Source: Spirochaetales bacterium Spiro_01
GTDB lineage: Bacteria > Spirochaetota > Spirochaetia > Sphaerochaetales > Sphaerochaetaceae
Assembly (NCBI GenBank): GCA_001604265.1
Contig: LVBC01000051.1
Coordinates: 1 to 17,270 of the forward strand
Direction: 5' to 3'
DNA: 17,270 nt
In this document: positions 1 through 8,510 of the stretch, piece after piece
Numbering within the stretch: position 1 is the stretch's first letter
Layout of the letters: each line of letters opens with the position of its first letter
Made by a program: the position numbers and the translations under genes
The notes under the pieces: model-generated
What the model saw: the letters and a program-made list of their open reading frames with translations, nothing else
What the model was told of the DNA's origin: nothing
The model's database searches: none

Positions 1-18
1 AATCCCTTTTGTTAAATA

Positions 19-48
19 TTGAACGACTCTGTTACTTTTGAATAGAAT
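19..48 (+). promoter_or_regulatory. Predicted sigma70 promoter of the DAHPS-PDT gene
   Basis: A -35-like TTGAAC (19-24), an 18-bp spacer and a -10-like TAGAAT (43-48) lie directly before the gene. Only six bases separate the -10 from the ATG at 55, so the usual start distance puts +1 on the A of the start codon. I see no Shine-Dalgarno motif in the first 54 bases. This predicts a leaderless mRNA, by inference from spacing only. Confidence 0.6.
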
Positions 49-54
49 CATACC

Positions 55-1977
55 ATGATTGTCATTCTGAAAAATAATATCACTCCAAAGGAAAAGGACA
101 AGATAATAAATGTCCTTGAAGATCGTGGCTTCATCATCAAGGAGATAAAGGGTCAGCAGGATACTGTTCTTGGTGCTGTAGGTATGGCCCAGATGGACCT
201 CAGAGAGATAGAGGTCCTTCCAGGCGTTGCCTCGGTAATCCCAATCTCGAAGCCATACAAGCTCGCTTCAAGGGAGCTGAAGAAAGAGGACACGATAGTC
301 ACCGTCGGCAGGAACAAGGTAAAGATCGGTGGCAACAGGGTAGTCATAATCGCCGGTCCATGTGCCGTCGAATCCAGAGAGCAGATAATGGAGATCGCAG
401 CCAGCGTCCGTGAGGCCGGGGCCGTTATTCTCCGTGGCGGTGCCTTCAAGCCGCGTACCAGTCCATACTCCTTCCAGGGTCTTGGAGAGGAGGGGCTGAA
501 GTATCTCAGAGAGGCGGGAGACACATACACCATGCCTGTCTGTACAGAGGTCGTCTCGCCTCGCGATGTCGAGATGATGACGAAGTACATCGACATGTTC
601 CAGATCGGAGCCAGGAACATGCAGAACTTCGAGCTTCTGAAGGAGGTCGGAAAGACCGGCATGCCTGTTCTTCTCAAGAGAGGCATGTCTGCAACAATCG
701 AGGAGTGGCTCATGGCCGCTGAGTACCTCATGGCCAACGGAACCGACCAGATCGTCCTCTGCGAGAGAGGTATCAGGACCTATGAGAAGGCCACAAGGAA
801 CACTCTGGACTGCTCTGCAATCCCAGTTGTGCAGAAGCTTACGCACCTTCCTGTAATCGGAGACCCATCCCACGCTACAGGCATAAGGGACCTGGTATCT
901 CCAATGGCGCTTGCTCTGGTAGCTTCCGGGGCCCACGGCATCGCAGTCGAGGTGCACAACCATCCGGAAAAGGCGCTCTCGGATGGTCCCCAGTCCCTCT
1001 TCCCTCAGCAGTTCGAGAAGCTTGTCAGGGATGTGCAGACTCTCTGCCCTGTAGTAGGAAAGTCCCTCGAGACAAGGCCCAGGATCATTCCGAAGAACAT
1101 CACGGATGACAGTGCAAATGCTGCGACCATTCTCACAGGAGAGAGGGTCGTCGCCTTCCAGGGCGAGAGAGGTGCCTTCAGCGAGCTTGCTACAAGAAGG
1201 GCCTTCGGAGAGGATGTCAAGGTGCTTCCTCTGCCGACCTTCCGCTCCTGCTTCGAGGCTGTACAGACCGGAAACGCAGAGTACGCTGTCCTTCCTGTCG
1301 AGAATACACTCGGAGGGACCATCTATGACAATCTCGACCTTCTTCAGACCCATCCCGGCATCACAGTTGTCGGTGAACAGCAGGTAAGGGTCATCCACAA
1401 CCTCATCGTCAATCCTGGCACGAGGTTCGAGGATATCAGAAGGGTATACTCGCACCCTCAGGGGCTTGCCCAGTGCAAGGAGTTCCTGGAGAAGTACCTT
1501 CCAGATGTCCAGCAGGTGCCATTCTTCGATACAGCAGGAAGCGTCTCCTATATAAAGAAGGAGAAGGAGATGGACAGCGCTGCAATTGCAGGTGCTCCAG
1601 CTGCTGCCTACAACGAGATGGAGATTCTCAGGGAAGGAATCGAGACGAACCCGAAAAACTATACCAGGTTCTACATCATCACAAGGGAGGAGCATGCAGA
1701 GTCCTTCAAGAAGGGTATACAGAGCAATACAGCCTCTGTTCTCTTCACTCTGAACGATGAGCCGGGTGCACTCTCCAGGATACTTGATGTCCTCTCTTCA
1801 AGGAAGCACAACATGTCGAAGCTCGAGTCGAGGCCTATCCAGGGTCGCCCCTGGGAGTACTCCTTCTTCGTGGAGATCTGGTTCGATGACGAGGAGTATG
1901 CCCACGAGACCTTCAGGATGCTTTCAAAGGTTGCAGCCCAGTTCAGGGTGCTCGGAGTCTACAGGCGAAACCACTGA
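55..1977 (+). CDS. Bifunctional DAHP synthase / prephenate dehydratase with ACT domain
   Basis: Two aromatic amino acid enzymes are fused in 640 residues. Residues 1-70 are a ferredoxin-like regulatory domain as in Thermotoga-type DAHP synthase. Residues 80-340 are the synthase barrel that condenses phosphoenolpyruvate and erythrose 4-phosphate. GPCAVES, KPRTSP and IGARNMQN are visible, with metal ligands inferred as C103, H273, E299 and D310. Residues 363-545 are prephenate dehydratase (prephenate to phenylpyruvate), with GERGAF, ENTLGGT and the catalytic TRF at 537-539. Residues 558-635 are an ACT domain with GALSRIL and ESRP motifs, which bind phenylalanine in this family. No chorismate mutase domain is present. 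All key residues are intact, so both activities are probable. Phenylalanine may inhibit the dehydratase, and possibly pathway entry too. The start has a promoter ending six bases upstream and no Shine-Dalgarno. Confidence 0.95.
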   Translation: MIVILKNNITPKEKDKIINVLEDRGFIIKEIKGQQDTVLGAVGMAQMDLREIEVLPGVASVIPISKPYKLASRELKKEDTIVTVGRNKVKIGGNRVVIIAGPCAVESREQIMEIAASVREAGAVILRGGAFKPRTSPYSFQGLGEEGLKYLREAGDTYTMPVCTEVVSPRDVEMMTKYIDMFQIGARNMQNFELLKEVGKTGMPVLLKRGMSATIEEWLMAAEYLMANGTDQIVLCERGIRTYEKATRNTLDCSAIPVVQKLTHLPVIGDPSHATGIRDLVSPMALALVASGAHGIAVEVHNHPEKALSDGPQSLFPQQFEKLVRDVQTLCPVVGKSLETRPRIIPKNITDDSANAATILTGERVVAFQGERGAFSELATRRAFGEDVKVLPLPTFRSCFEAVQTGNAEYAVLPVENTLGGTIYDNLDLLQTHPGITVVGEQQVRVIHNLIVNPGTRFEDIRRVYSHPQGLAQCKEFLEKYLPDVQQVPFFDTAGSVSYIKKEKEMDSAAIAGAPAAAYNEMEILREGIETNPKNYTRFYIITREEHAESFKKGIQSNTASVLFTLNDEPGALSRILDVLSSRKHNMSKLESRPIQGRPWEYSFFVEIWFDDEEYAHETFRMLSKVAAQFRVLGVYRRNH

Positions 1978-2013
1978 TTGGTACAGTAATCAGGAAAATG
2001 GTGAAGAAGCAGT

Positions 2014-2718
2014 ATGAGATTTCTTGTACTGCTTCTTCTCTTTCTGAATCTTTCCTGTGAACAGCTCTCCTACAGGACCGTCACTGTCCTTTTCCCCAGC
2101 GAGCACTTCTGGGAGAGCGAGAGCGGAAGCTTGATGTGGTACACTCTGGAGTACTTCAATGGTAGTCGAGTGGAGAGACTTACACTTCGAAGTGGAGAGA
2201 GAAAGGTATCGGTTCCTGTTCTCAGGGGCTGCACTGTCTACTTCGTCGCACGGCCAGAGGACAGCTATCACCCCTTCGGCGGAGGTCTCGATCCGAGTGG
2301 AGGGGATCGGGTATACCTCACTCAGAGGGAGGGCCTTCTTGCCGAGATACTGATAGAGGCCTCGAGAGCACAGCCTCATCAGTGCGCCAACTACTGCTAT
2401 GAGACGATCAGGGAGAATCTGGAATACCCCTTCGACGAGGATGAGCTGCTTCTTGATCTGAGGAACGGCATCTTCCGTCCTTCGGACTACAAGGTCAGTC
2501 TGTACGATGTCCCGATAAGCGGGATTCCGGAGGGAAGATATATACCTGAGACCGATTATGATCCACCGTTCCAGCTTTCTGCCGGACAGGAGATAACCCT
2601 CTCCCTATACCCTGGAATCCACAGATATCTCAATCTCTCCAGGCACTTTCTCAGGACGATTGCAGTCGCTTCGGATGGTTCTATACGATACCTCGATACT
2701 GCCGGTCTTATACTCTGA
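2014..2718 (+). CDS. Putative lipoprotein of unknown function
   Basis: This 234-residue protein belongs to no family I recognise. It begins with a short basic n-region and a run of leucines (MRFLVLLLLFLNLSC). The cysteine at residue 15 could be a lipidation site, although Asn at -3 makes the lipobox loose, as is tolerated in spirochaetes. The rest is soluble and looks beta-rich, with a CANYC cysteine pair near residues 122-126 and no later membrane segment. The start is fixed by an in-frame stop three codons upstream. It lies 36 bases after the DAHPS-PDT gene with no obvious promoter between, so it is probably co-transcribed. Its ribosome site is weak (GAAGAAG). Nothing links it functionally to aromatic or serine metabolism. 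An exported or outer-membrane-associated protein is an inference from the N-terminus only. Confidence 0.75.
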   Translation: MRFLVLLLLFLNLSCEQLSYRTVTVLFPSEHFWESESGSLMWYTLEYFNGSRVERLTLRSGERKVSVPVLRGCTVYFVARPEDSYHPFGGGLDPSGGDRVYLTQREGLLAEILIEASRAQPHQCANYCYETIRENLEYPFDEDELLLDLRNGIFRPSDYKVSLYDVPISGIPEGRYIPETDYDPPFQLSAGQEITLSLYPGIHRYLNLSRHFLRTIAVASDGSIRYLDTAGLIL

Positions 2719-2725
2719 ATATCAA

Positions 2726-2755
2726 TTGATGTGCATGCCCTGAAGATTGTAGAAT
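2726..2755 (+). promoter_or_regulatory. Predicted sigma70 promoter of L-serine dehydratase
   Basis: TTGATG (2726-2731), an 18-bp spacer and TAGAAT (2750-2755) sit in the short gap after the lipoprotein stop. Exactly six bases lie between the -10 and the ATG at 2762, the same geometry as at position 55. No Shine-Dalgarno is visible. The predicted transcript starts at the AUG, and the gene can be expressed independently of the upstream pair. Confidence 0.55.
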
Positions 2756-2761
2756 GCCGAT

Positions 2762-3970
2762 ATGGAAAGCTTGAGGGAACTATACAGGATTGGCTACGGT
2801 CCATCCTCTTCTCACACCATGGGCCCCAGGGCGGCTATGGAAAGATTCATTGGTCTGCACCCAGAGGTCGAACACTTCCAGGCCGAGCTGTACGGTTCTC
2901 TTGCCGCAACCGGGAAGGGGCACCTTACCGACCGTGCAATCAGAGAGGTGTGCTCAAAAGCAGGCAAGGAGCTTTCAATCAAGTGGTATCCCGATATCTT
3001 CAAGCCCTTCCATCCCAATGCTCTCACGATCAAGGCCCTCGACAGAGATGGAGAGGTCACCTTCGAGAAGACCTACTACTCCATCGGAGGAGGAAAGATC
3101 GTCACAGAGAACAGGAACGATCTCACTCCAGTTGATATATACCCAAAAGAGCGCTTCGGCTCCATGGCGAGACTCCTGGATTACTGCTCCGAGGAGGGTC
3201 TGCAGCTCTGGGAGGCAGTCCTGGAGGTAGAGGGTCCAGAGCTCCTCGAATATATCAAAGAGGTGTGGGAGACGATGAAGAGCTCGATTGAGAGCGGGCT
3301 CAACAACGAGGGAGTGCTTCCTGGAGGACTGAAGCTTCAGAGGAAGGCCGCACAGGTCTATGCCAAGAGCCAGGAATTCAAGGGTCCCTTTGGCGACACG
3401 AAGCTGCCTATCGCCTTCGCCCTCGCAGTAAGCGAGGAGAATGCAGGAGGAGGAAGGATCGTCACAGCCCCGACCTGTGGCTCCTGCGGTGTCCTTCCTG
3501 CTGTCCTCTACTGTCTTCAGCTTCAGGACAAGCTGACGGATACCAGGATATACAGAGCACTTCTTACGGCAGGCATTGTCGGGAACATAGTCAAGGAGAA
3601 TGGTTCGATCTCCGGAGCCGAGGTCGGCTGTCAGGGGGAGGTGGGAGTTGCCTGCGCAATGGCGGGAGCTGCTGCGACCCAGCTGATGGGAGGCTCGATA
3701 TACCAGATAGAGTACGCCGCCGAGATGGGACTTGAGCACCATCTGGGTCTTACCTGCGATCCGATGAAGGGCCTTGTCCAGATTCCATGCATCGAGAGAA
3801 ACGCAATGGCCGCAATGAGGGCGCTGGACCACTCCATCTTCGCACTCTTTTCAGATGGGCGCCACAAGGTCTCCTTCGATGCTGTTATCGAGGTGATGAT
3901 GGAGACGGGCCAGGCTCTGCCGAGCCTGTACAGAGAGACCAGTATGGGAGGTCTTGCCCTCATCAAATGA
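2762..3970 (+). CDS. sdaA: L-serine dehydratase (L-serine ammonia-lyase), iron-sulfur, single chain
   Basis: It deaminates L-serine to pyruvate and ammonia in the cytoplasm using a [4Fe-4S] cluster. The 402-residue chain carries both domains: an N-terminal beta domain with GPSSSHTMGP (13-22), and the alpha catalytic domain from about residue 180 with TAPTCGSCGVLPA (236-248). The probable cluster ligands are C290, C332 and C343. Their spacing (42 and 11) matches the three ligand cysteines known in the Legionella and E. coli enzymes. The chain ends in GGLALIK, so the C-terminal cysteine that enters the active site of the Legionella enzyme is absent. The start is fixed by an in-frame TAG four codons upstream. 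The gene has its own promoter and ends in a terminator shared with leuS. The family assignment is secure. Confidence 0.95.
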   Translation: MESLRELYRIGYGPSSSHTMGPRAAMERFIGLHPEVEHFQAELYGSLAATGKGHLTDRAIREVCSKAGKELSIKWYPDIFKPFHPNALTIKALDRDGEVTFEKTYYSIGGGKIVTENRNDLTPVDIYPKERFGSMARLLDYCSEEGLQLWEAVLEVEGPELLEYIKEVWETMKSSIESGLNNEGVLPGGLKLQRKAAQVYAKSQEFKGPFGDTKLPIAFALAVSEENAGGGRIVTAPTCGSCGVLPAVLYCLQLQDKLTDTRIYRALLTAGIVGNIVKENGSISGAEVGCQGEVGVACAMAGAAATQLMGGSIYQIEYAAEMGLEHHLGLTCDPMKGLVQIPCIERNAMAAMRALDHSIFALFSDGRHKVSFDAVIEVMMETGQALPSLYRETSMGGLALIK

Positions 3971-3980
3971 GGGTAATAAA

Positions 3981-4012
3981 AAAGGCTTGGAACCGTGCGG
4001 AACCAAGCCTTT
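3981..4012. terminator. Bidirectional intrinsic terminator between sdaA and leuS
   Basis: A perfect 10-bp stem, AAAGGCTTGG (3981-3990) with CCAAGCCTTT (4003-4012), encloses a 12-base loop. It lies 10 bases after the sdaA stop and 19 bases after the leuS stop on the other strand. The A-run at 3976-3983 becomes a good U-tract for leuS. The plus-strand U-run is short (TTTCT). It probably terminates both convergent genes and works better for leuS. Confidence 0.88.
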
Positions 4013-4031
4013 CTAGTCCAATAGCGAAGAA

Positions 4032-6545
4032 TTACTTCACTACGATATTGACGAGCTTTCCAGGAACTGCGATCTCCTTGACGATCGTCTTTCCTTCAAG
4101 CCATGGGATGATCTTCTCGTCCTTCTTTGCCGATTCGATCATCTCCTCTTTGGTTGCTGCTTTTGGCATCTCGATCCTGGATCTGAGCTTGCCGTTGACC
4201 TGAACGACCATCTCGATCGTATCGTCGACGCAGAGTGCAGGATCATAGGTCGGCCACTTCTCCTTGGAGATGCTTGGCTTGTGACCCAGCATTTCCCAGA
4301 GCTCCTCTGCAAGGTGTGGAGTGTATGGGGAGAGAAGGAGTGCAAGTGTCTCGAGAAGCTGCTTTGGAACGACATCGAGCTTGTTGGCCTCATTGACAAG
4401 GACCATCATCTGGCTGATGGCAGTATTGAAGCCGAGGCTTGCAGTGTCCTCAGTTACCTTCTTCACAGTCCTGTGGAGAAGCTTGTTGAGTTCGAGAGGC
4501 ACCTCGATCTCCTCGATCTTCTTCTCTGTTGCAATCCTCCAGATCCTGTCGAGGAATCTGTAGACGCCGATTGTTCCATTTGTCGACCATGGCTTCGAGA
4601 GCTCGAGAGGTCCCATGAACATCTCGTACATTCTCATCGTATCTGCACCGTAGTCGCGGATGATGTCATCTGGGTTGATGACATTCTTCAGACTCTTGGA
4701 CATCTTGGCAACGACCTGCTCTACCTTGTCTCCGGTAGAGATCTGATAGAAGCCTCCATCCCTCTCTTCGACATCGTCTGTCGGGATGAGGATGCTGTCC
4801 TTGTTCTTGTATGCGAAGGAGGTGATCATGCCCTGGTTGACCAGTCTGTGGAATGGTTCTGGAGTGGAGACGAGGCCTGCCTCGTAGAGGACCTTGTGCC
4901 AGAATCTGGAGTAGAGGAGGTGGAGAACTGCGTGCTCTGTGCCACCTACATAGAGGTCGACCGGCATCCAGTACTTCTCCTTCTCGCTATCGCAGAAGCA
5001 CTTGTCGTTCTTAGGGTCGATGAACCTGAGGTAGTACCAGCAGGAGCCTGCCCACTGTGGCATGGTATTGGTCTCTCTCTTTGCAGGACCACCGCACTTC
5101 GGACACTTGCAGTTCACCCAGCTGTCGACCTTCACAAGAGGGGACTCGCCTGTGCCGGATGGCTCGTACTTTGAGACCTCAGGCAGGCGGAGAGGAAGCT
5201 CCTCTTCTGGTACAGGTACTACGCCGCACTTGTCGCAGTGTACAAGAGGAATCGGCTCGCCCCAGTATCTCTGGCGTGAGAATACCCAGTCTCTGAGCTT
5301 GTAGTTGACCTCCTTGTGGCCGCACTTGTGCTCCTCGAGCCAGGAGAGCATCCTTGCAATTGCATCCTCCTTGTTAAGGCCATCGAGGAAGCTGGAGTTG
5401 ACGTGGATGCCGTCCTCTGTCCAGGCCTCTTTCTGTACATCGACCTTGCTCTTGAGAACCTCGATGATAGGAAGATTGAACTTCTTTGCGAACTCCCAGT
5501 CCCTGGTATCGTGGGCAGGAACTGCCATGATCGCACCGGTACCGTAGCTGATGAGTACATAGTCGGCAATCCAGACAGGAATCCTGTCACCATTTACTGG
5601 ATTGATTGCATAGGATCCGGAGAAGACACCGGTCTTGTCCTTTGCCAGGTCGGTCCTGTCGAGGTCGCTCTTGTGGGCTGCTGCCTTCACATATGCCTCT
5701 ACAGCCTCCTTCTGCTCAGGAGTCGTGATCTTCTCGACGAATGGGTGCTCTGGTGCAATTACCATGTAGGTTGCGCCGAAAAGGGTATCGCATCTTGTGG
5801 TGTAGACCTCGAGGTAGTCGTCGGACTTCTCCATCTTGAAGAGGACAGATGCACCCTCGGATCTGCCGATCCAGTTCCTCTGCATGAGCTTTACGGACTC
5901 GGACCAGTCGAGCAGGTCGAGATCCTTCAGAAGCTTCTCTGCATAGGCTGTGATCTTCAGCATCCACTGGCGGATGTTCTTTCTTTCGACAGGAGTGCCA
6001 CAGCGCTCGCACTTTCCCTCCTTGACCTCCTCGTTCGCAAGGCCTGTCTTGCAGGAGGGACACCAGTTGATCGGAGTATTGGCCTCGTAGGCCAGTCCCT
6101 TCTTGAAGAGCTGGAGGAATATCCACTGGGTCCACTTGTAGTAGTCCTCTTCACAGGTGCTTATATTCCTGTCCCAGTCATAGCTCATTCCGAGGCTCTT
6201 GATCTGGCGGGTGAAGTTCTCGATGTTTTTACGGGTCGTTACACGAGGATGTGTTCCGGTCTTTATTGCGTAGTTCTCTGCTGGTAGTCCGAAGGAGTCG
6301 AAGCCCATTGGGTGGAGAACATTGTAGCCGTTCATCCTGAGATATCTGGAGTAGATATCGGTAGCTGTATAGCCCTCTGGATGTCCTACATGGAGTCCTG
6401 CACCTGATGGGTATGGGAACATATCGAGGACGTATGCTCTCTTCTCTTTTGGGAACGATGGATCTTCTACAGTACGGAAGGTCTTGTTCTCATCCCAGTA
6501 CTGCTGCCACTTCTTTTCGATTTCTGTGAAAGGATACTTGCTCAT
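4032..6545 (-). CDS. leuS: Leucyl-tRNA synthetase
   Basis: It charges tRNA-Leu with leucine in the cytoplasm. At 837 residues it is the usual bacterial length. The class I signatures are HVGH (52-55, in [13 protein letters not shown]) and KMSKS (614-618). The CP1 editing domain spans about 225-415, with TTRCDTLFG (249-257) and the conserved aspartate region AHDTRDW (344-350). Two cysteine clusters, CPSC...CERC (162-182) and CDKC...CKCPKC (437-484), look like zinc-binding insertions. The anticodon-binding domain and a small C-terminal domain ([14 protein letters not shown]) complete the chain. It is convergent with sdaA and divergent from the parE-like gene. The start is preceded by a near-consensus promoter only eight bases upstream, with no Shine-Dalgarno. 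Cys follows TTR where many synthetases have Pro; I treat this as a natural variant. Confidence 0.98.
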   Translation of the reverse strand: MSKYPFTEIEKKWQQYWDENKTFRTVEDPSFPKEKRAYVLDMFPYPSGAGLHVGHPEGYTATDIYSRYLRMNGYNVLHPMGFDSFGLPAENYAIKTGTHPRVTTRKNIENFTRQIKSLGMSYDWDRNISTCEEDYYKWTQWIFLQLFKKGLAYEANTPINWCPSCKTGLANEEVKEGKCERCGTPVERKNIRQWMLKITAYAEKLLKDLDLLDWSESVKLMQRNWIGRSEGASVLFKMEKSDDYLEVYTTRCDTLFGATYMVIAPEHPFVEKITTPEQKEAVEAYVKAAAHKSDLDRTDLAKDKTGVFSGSYAINPVNGDRIPVWIADYVLISYGTGAIMAVPAHDTRDWEFAKKFNLPIIEVLKSKVDVQKEAWTEDGIHVNSSFLDGLNKEDAIARMLSWLEEHKCGHKEVNYKLRDWVFSRQRYWGEPIPLVHCDKCGVVPVPEEELPLRLPEVSKYEPSGTGESPLVKVDSWVNCKCPKCGGPAKRETNTMPQWAGSCWYYLRFIDPKNDKCFCDSEKEKYWMPVDLYVGGTEHAVLHLLYSRFWHKVLYEAGLVSTPEPFHRLVNQGMITSFAYKNKDSILIPTDDVEERDGGFYQISTGDKVEQVVAKMSKSLKNVINPDDIIRDYGADTMRMYEMFMGPLELSKPWSTNGTIGVYRFLDRIWRIATEKKIEEIEVPLELNKLLHRTVKKVTEDTASLGFNTAISQMMVLVNEANKLDVVPKQLLETLALLLSPYTPHLAEELWEMLGHKPSISKEKWPTYDPALCVDDTIEMVVQVNGKLRSRIEMPKAATKEEMIESAKKDEKIIPWLEGKTIVKEIAVPGKLVNIVVK

Positions 6546-6553
6546 AGCCAGTA

Positions 6554-6582
6554 ATCATAATTACAAGAGACATTATTTTCAA
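6554..6582 (-). promoter_or_regulatory. Predicted sigma70 promoter of leuS
   Basis: On the minus strand TTGAAA (6582-6577), a 17-bp spacer and TATGAT (6559-6554) form a near-consensus promoter. Eight bases separate the -10 from the leuS ATG (6545). Transcription would start within about two bases of the AUG. I see no T-box leader, tRNA-like structure or Shine-Dalgarno here. Confidence 0.7.
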
Positions 6583-6595
6583 TTGGGCCGAATGT

Positions 6596-6612
6596 TAATG
6601 TGATACACATTA
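6596..6612. promoter_or_regulatory. 17-bp palindrome, candidate operator between leuS and parE
   Basis: TAATGTGATACACATTA is a perfect 7-3-7 inverted repeat. It lies 13 bp upstream of the leuS -35 and 38 bp upstream of the parE -35, inside the 141-bp divergent region. Size and symmetry suit a dimeric repressor or activator. Which regulator binds, if any, cannot be told from the sequence. Confidence 0.4.
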
Positions 6613-6650
6613 TTTCTCGCAAGTTTTGGATTTACGGGTACCAAGAAAGT

Positions 6651-6679
6651 TTGAAATAACACGTTTTTTTGCCTATAAT
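6651..6679 (+). promoter_or_regulatory. Near-consensus sigma70 promoter of the parE-parC-rluA operon
   Basis: TTGAAA (6651-6656), a 17-bp spacer and a perfect TATAAT (6674-6679) are followed after seven bases by the ATG at 6687. This is the strongest-looking promoter in the window. The expected +1 falls at 6686-6687, so the mRNA should have no leader or one base. The TATAAT lies inside any longer reading frame that would start at TTG 6669, which argues for the ATG. Confidence 0.8.
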
Positions 6680-6686
6680 CTCTATT

Positions 6687-8510
6687 ATGCCGAAATATGA
6701 TGAATCTAGCATAAAGACGCTGTCTCCTCTCGAGCACATCCGTCTGAGACCTGGTATGTATATTGGACGACTGGGAAATGGCTCCCATGTCGATGATGGA
6801 ATCTACATTCTCCTCAAGGAGATCATAGACAACAGCATCGATGAGTTCATAATGGGAGCCGGAAATCGAATCCAGGTCACCTGCCTCGATGGCAAGGTCA
6901 CAGTAAGGGACTATGGCCGTGGAATTCCGCTTGGAAAGCTGGTCGACTGTGTCTCTGTAATGAATACCGGTGCAAAGTACGACAGCGAGGCCTTCCAGTT
7001 CTCTGTTGGTCTCAACGGAGTTGGTACCAAGGCCGTCAACGCCCTTTCCGAGCACTTCACTGTGACCAGCTACCAGAATGGCCACTACGCCTCAGCGACC
7101 TTTGTAAAGGGAGAGCAGCAGGGGAAGACAAAGAAGGGCGAGACGAATGAGCCCAACGGCACATATACCGAATTCATCCCGGACCACGACAATGACATAT
7201 TCGGCGACTACTCCTACAACGACGACTTCATCCAGGAGAGACTCTGGAATTACGCATACCTCAACACCGGACTCACCATCGAATACAACAAGAAGATAAT
7301 CAAAAGCCAGCACGGTCTCATGGACCTGCTGCAGAAGAACGTAGAGTCCGAAGGCCTTTATCAGATAGTACACTACAAGGGAGCTCGTCTCGAGTTCGCC
7401 TTTACTCATACCGGAAGCTATGGAGAGAACTACTACTCCTACGTAAATGGACAGCATACCAGTGATGGTGGCACACACCTCGCAGCCTTCAAGGAGGGCA
7501 TTCTGAAGGGCATCAACGAGTACTTCAAGAAGTCCTGGGCCGCTCCTGAGATCCGAGACGGAATCTGCGCCGCAATCTCTGTAAAGGTACAGGATCCGAT
7601 CTTCGAATCCCAGACGAAGAACAAGCTGGGAAACACCGAGATCAGGACCTGGGTCGTCAATGAGGTCAAGGAGGGTGTCATCGACTTCTTGATGAAGAAC
7701 ACCGATGTTGCCAATGCACTCCAGACCAAGATCACGACCAACGAGAGGATACACAAGGAGGAGAGTGCAGTAAGAAATGGTGCACGCGAGATGGCCAAGA
7801 GGGTCTCGATCAACATTCCGAAGCTGAAGGACTGCCGCTTCCACCTGAACAGCTATCCGAAGGCACATGAGGCCGAGGCTCTCAATTCCATGATCTTCCT
7901 CACCGAGGGCGACTCTGCTTCCGGTACGATCAACAAGGCCCGAGATCCACAGACCCAGGCAGTCTTCTCTCTCAGAGGAAAACCCTTCAATGTCTTCGGA
8001 AAGACCAGGAAGGCGATCTACGAGAACCAGGAGCTGTACAATATCATGGTCGCGACCGGCCTTGAGAATGGCGACTTCGACAACCTGCGCTACAGCAAGG
8101 TCATCATCGCGACCGATGCCGATGTCGACGGCTTCCATATCCGCAACCTCCTGATGACCTACTTCCTGACCTTCTTCGAGGAGCTCATCACCTCCGGTCG
8201 TCTCTTCATCCTGGAGACACCGCTCTTCAGAGTGCGCAACAAGCAGGTGATCACCTACTGCTACAGCGAGAAGGAGAGGGATGCTGCAGTGCAGCAGATA
8301 AGGGGAGCAGAGGTGACCCGATTCAAGGGTCTCGGAGAGATAAGCCCAAAAGAGTTCGGACAGTTCATCGGAGAGGATATCCGCCTTTCACCTGTCACCA
8401 TCAGCAGCATGTCGGAGGTCAGGAAGAAGATGGAGTTCTACATGGGAAGCAACACTCCTGAACGCAGAGAGTACATCATGCAGAATCTGGTAATGGAGGA
8501 TATGGTCTGA
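6687..8510 (+). CDS. parE: Type IIA DNA topoisomerase subunit B (ParE-like, Bacteroidota type)
   Basis: This is the ATPase/TOPRIM subunit of a type IIA topoisomerase, probably topoisomerase IV, which decatenates or relaxes DNA. The 607 residues carry a GHKL ATPase (E45, N49, DYGRG 75-79, GLNGVGTKAVN 108-118), the transducer with QTKNKLG (309-315), and TOPRIM with EGDSASG (407-413) and DADVDG (477-482), then RFKGLGEI (545-552). EGDSASG instead of the common EGDSAGG, together with NSIDEF and AVFSLRGKP, resembles ParE of Bacteroidota more than canonical GyrB. A longer start at TTG 6669 is possible but would overlap the promoter. I chose ATG 6687, which aligns with the family N-terminus. The stop overlaps the parC start by one base (TGATG). 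The gyrase/topoisomerase IV distinction is inferred from resemblance. Confidence 0.93.
   Translation: MPKYDESSIKTLSPLEHIRLRPGMYIGRLGNGSHVDDGIYILLKEIIDNSIDEFIMGAGNRIQVTCLDGKVTVRDYGRGIPLGKLVDCVSVMNTGAKYDSEAFQFSVGLNGVGTKAVNALSEHFTVTSYQNGHYASATFVKGEQQGKTKKGETNEPNGTYTEFIPDHDNDIFGDYSYNDDFIQERLWNYAYLNTGLTIEYNKKIIKSQHGLMDLLQKNVESEGLYQIVHYKGARLEFAFTHTGSYGENYYSYVNGQHTSDGGTHLAAFKEGILKGINEYFKKSWAAPEIRDGICAAISVKVQDPIFESQTKNKLGNTEIRTWVVNEVKEGVIDFLMKNTDVANALQTKITTNERIHKEESAVRNGAREMAKRVSINIPKLKDCRFHLNSYPKAHEAEALNSMIFLTEGDSASGTINKARDPQTQAVFSLRGKPFNVFGKTRKAIYENQELYNIMVATGLENGDFDNLRYSKVIIATDADVDGFHIRNLLMTYFLTFFEELITSGRLFILETPLFRVRNKQVITYCYSEKERDAAVQQIRGAEVTRFKGLGEISPKEFGQFIGEDIRLSPVTISSMSEVRKKMEFYMGSNTPERREYIMQNLVMEDMV

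Noticed and set aside
268..1695. 475-residue open frame antisense to the DAHPS-PDT gene
   Set aside because: It is the mirror of a strongly biased coding gene (GAG/CTC/AAG-rich codons keep the opposite frame open). The sense gene has full domain motifs; the antisense translation shows none.
5316..6287. 323-residue plus-strand frame opposite leuS
   Set aside because: It is the complement of conserved synthetase sequence, low-complexity in leucine and valine, with no initiation signals.
6669..6686. Alternative TTG start adding six residues to the ParE-like protein
   Set aside because: The TTG lies upstream of and overlaps the region of the perfect TATAAT (6674-6679), so these codons would be untranscribed from that promoter. 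The family N-terminus fits ATG 6687.
6546..6686. T-box or other amino-acid-responsive leader for leuS
   Set aside because: The predicted leuS transcript has essentially no leader and there is no T-box sequence or terminator hairpin in this interval.
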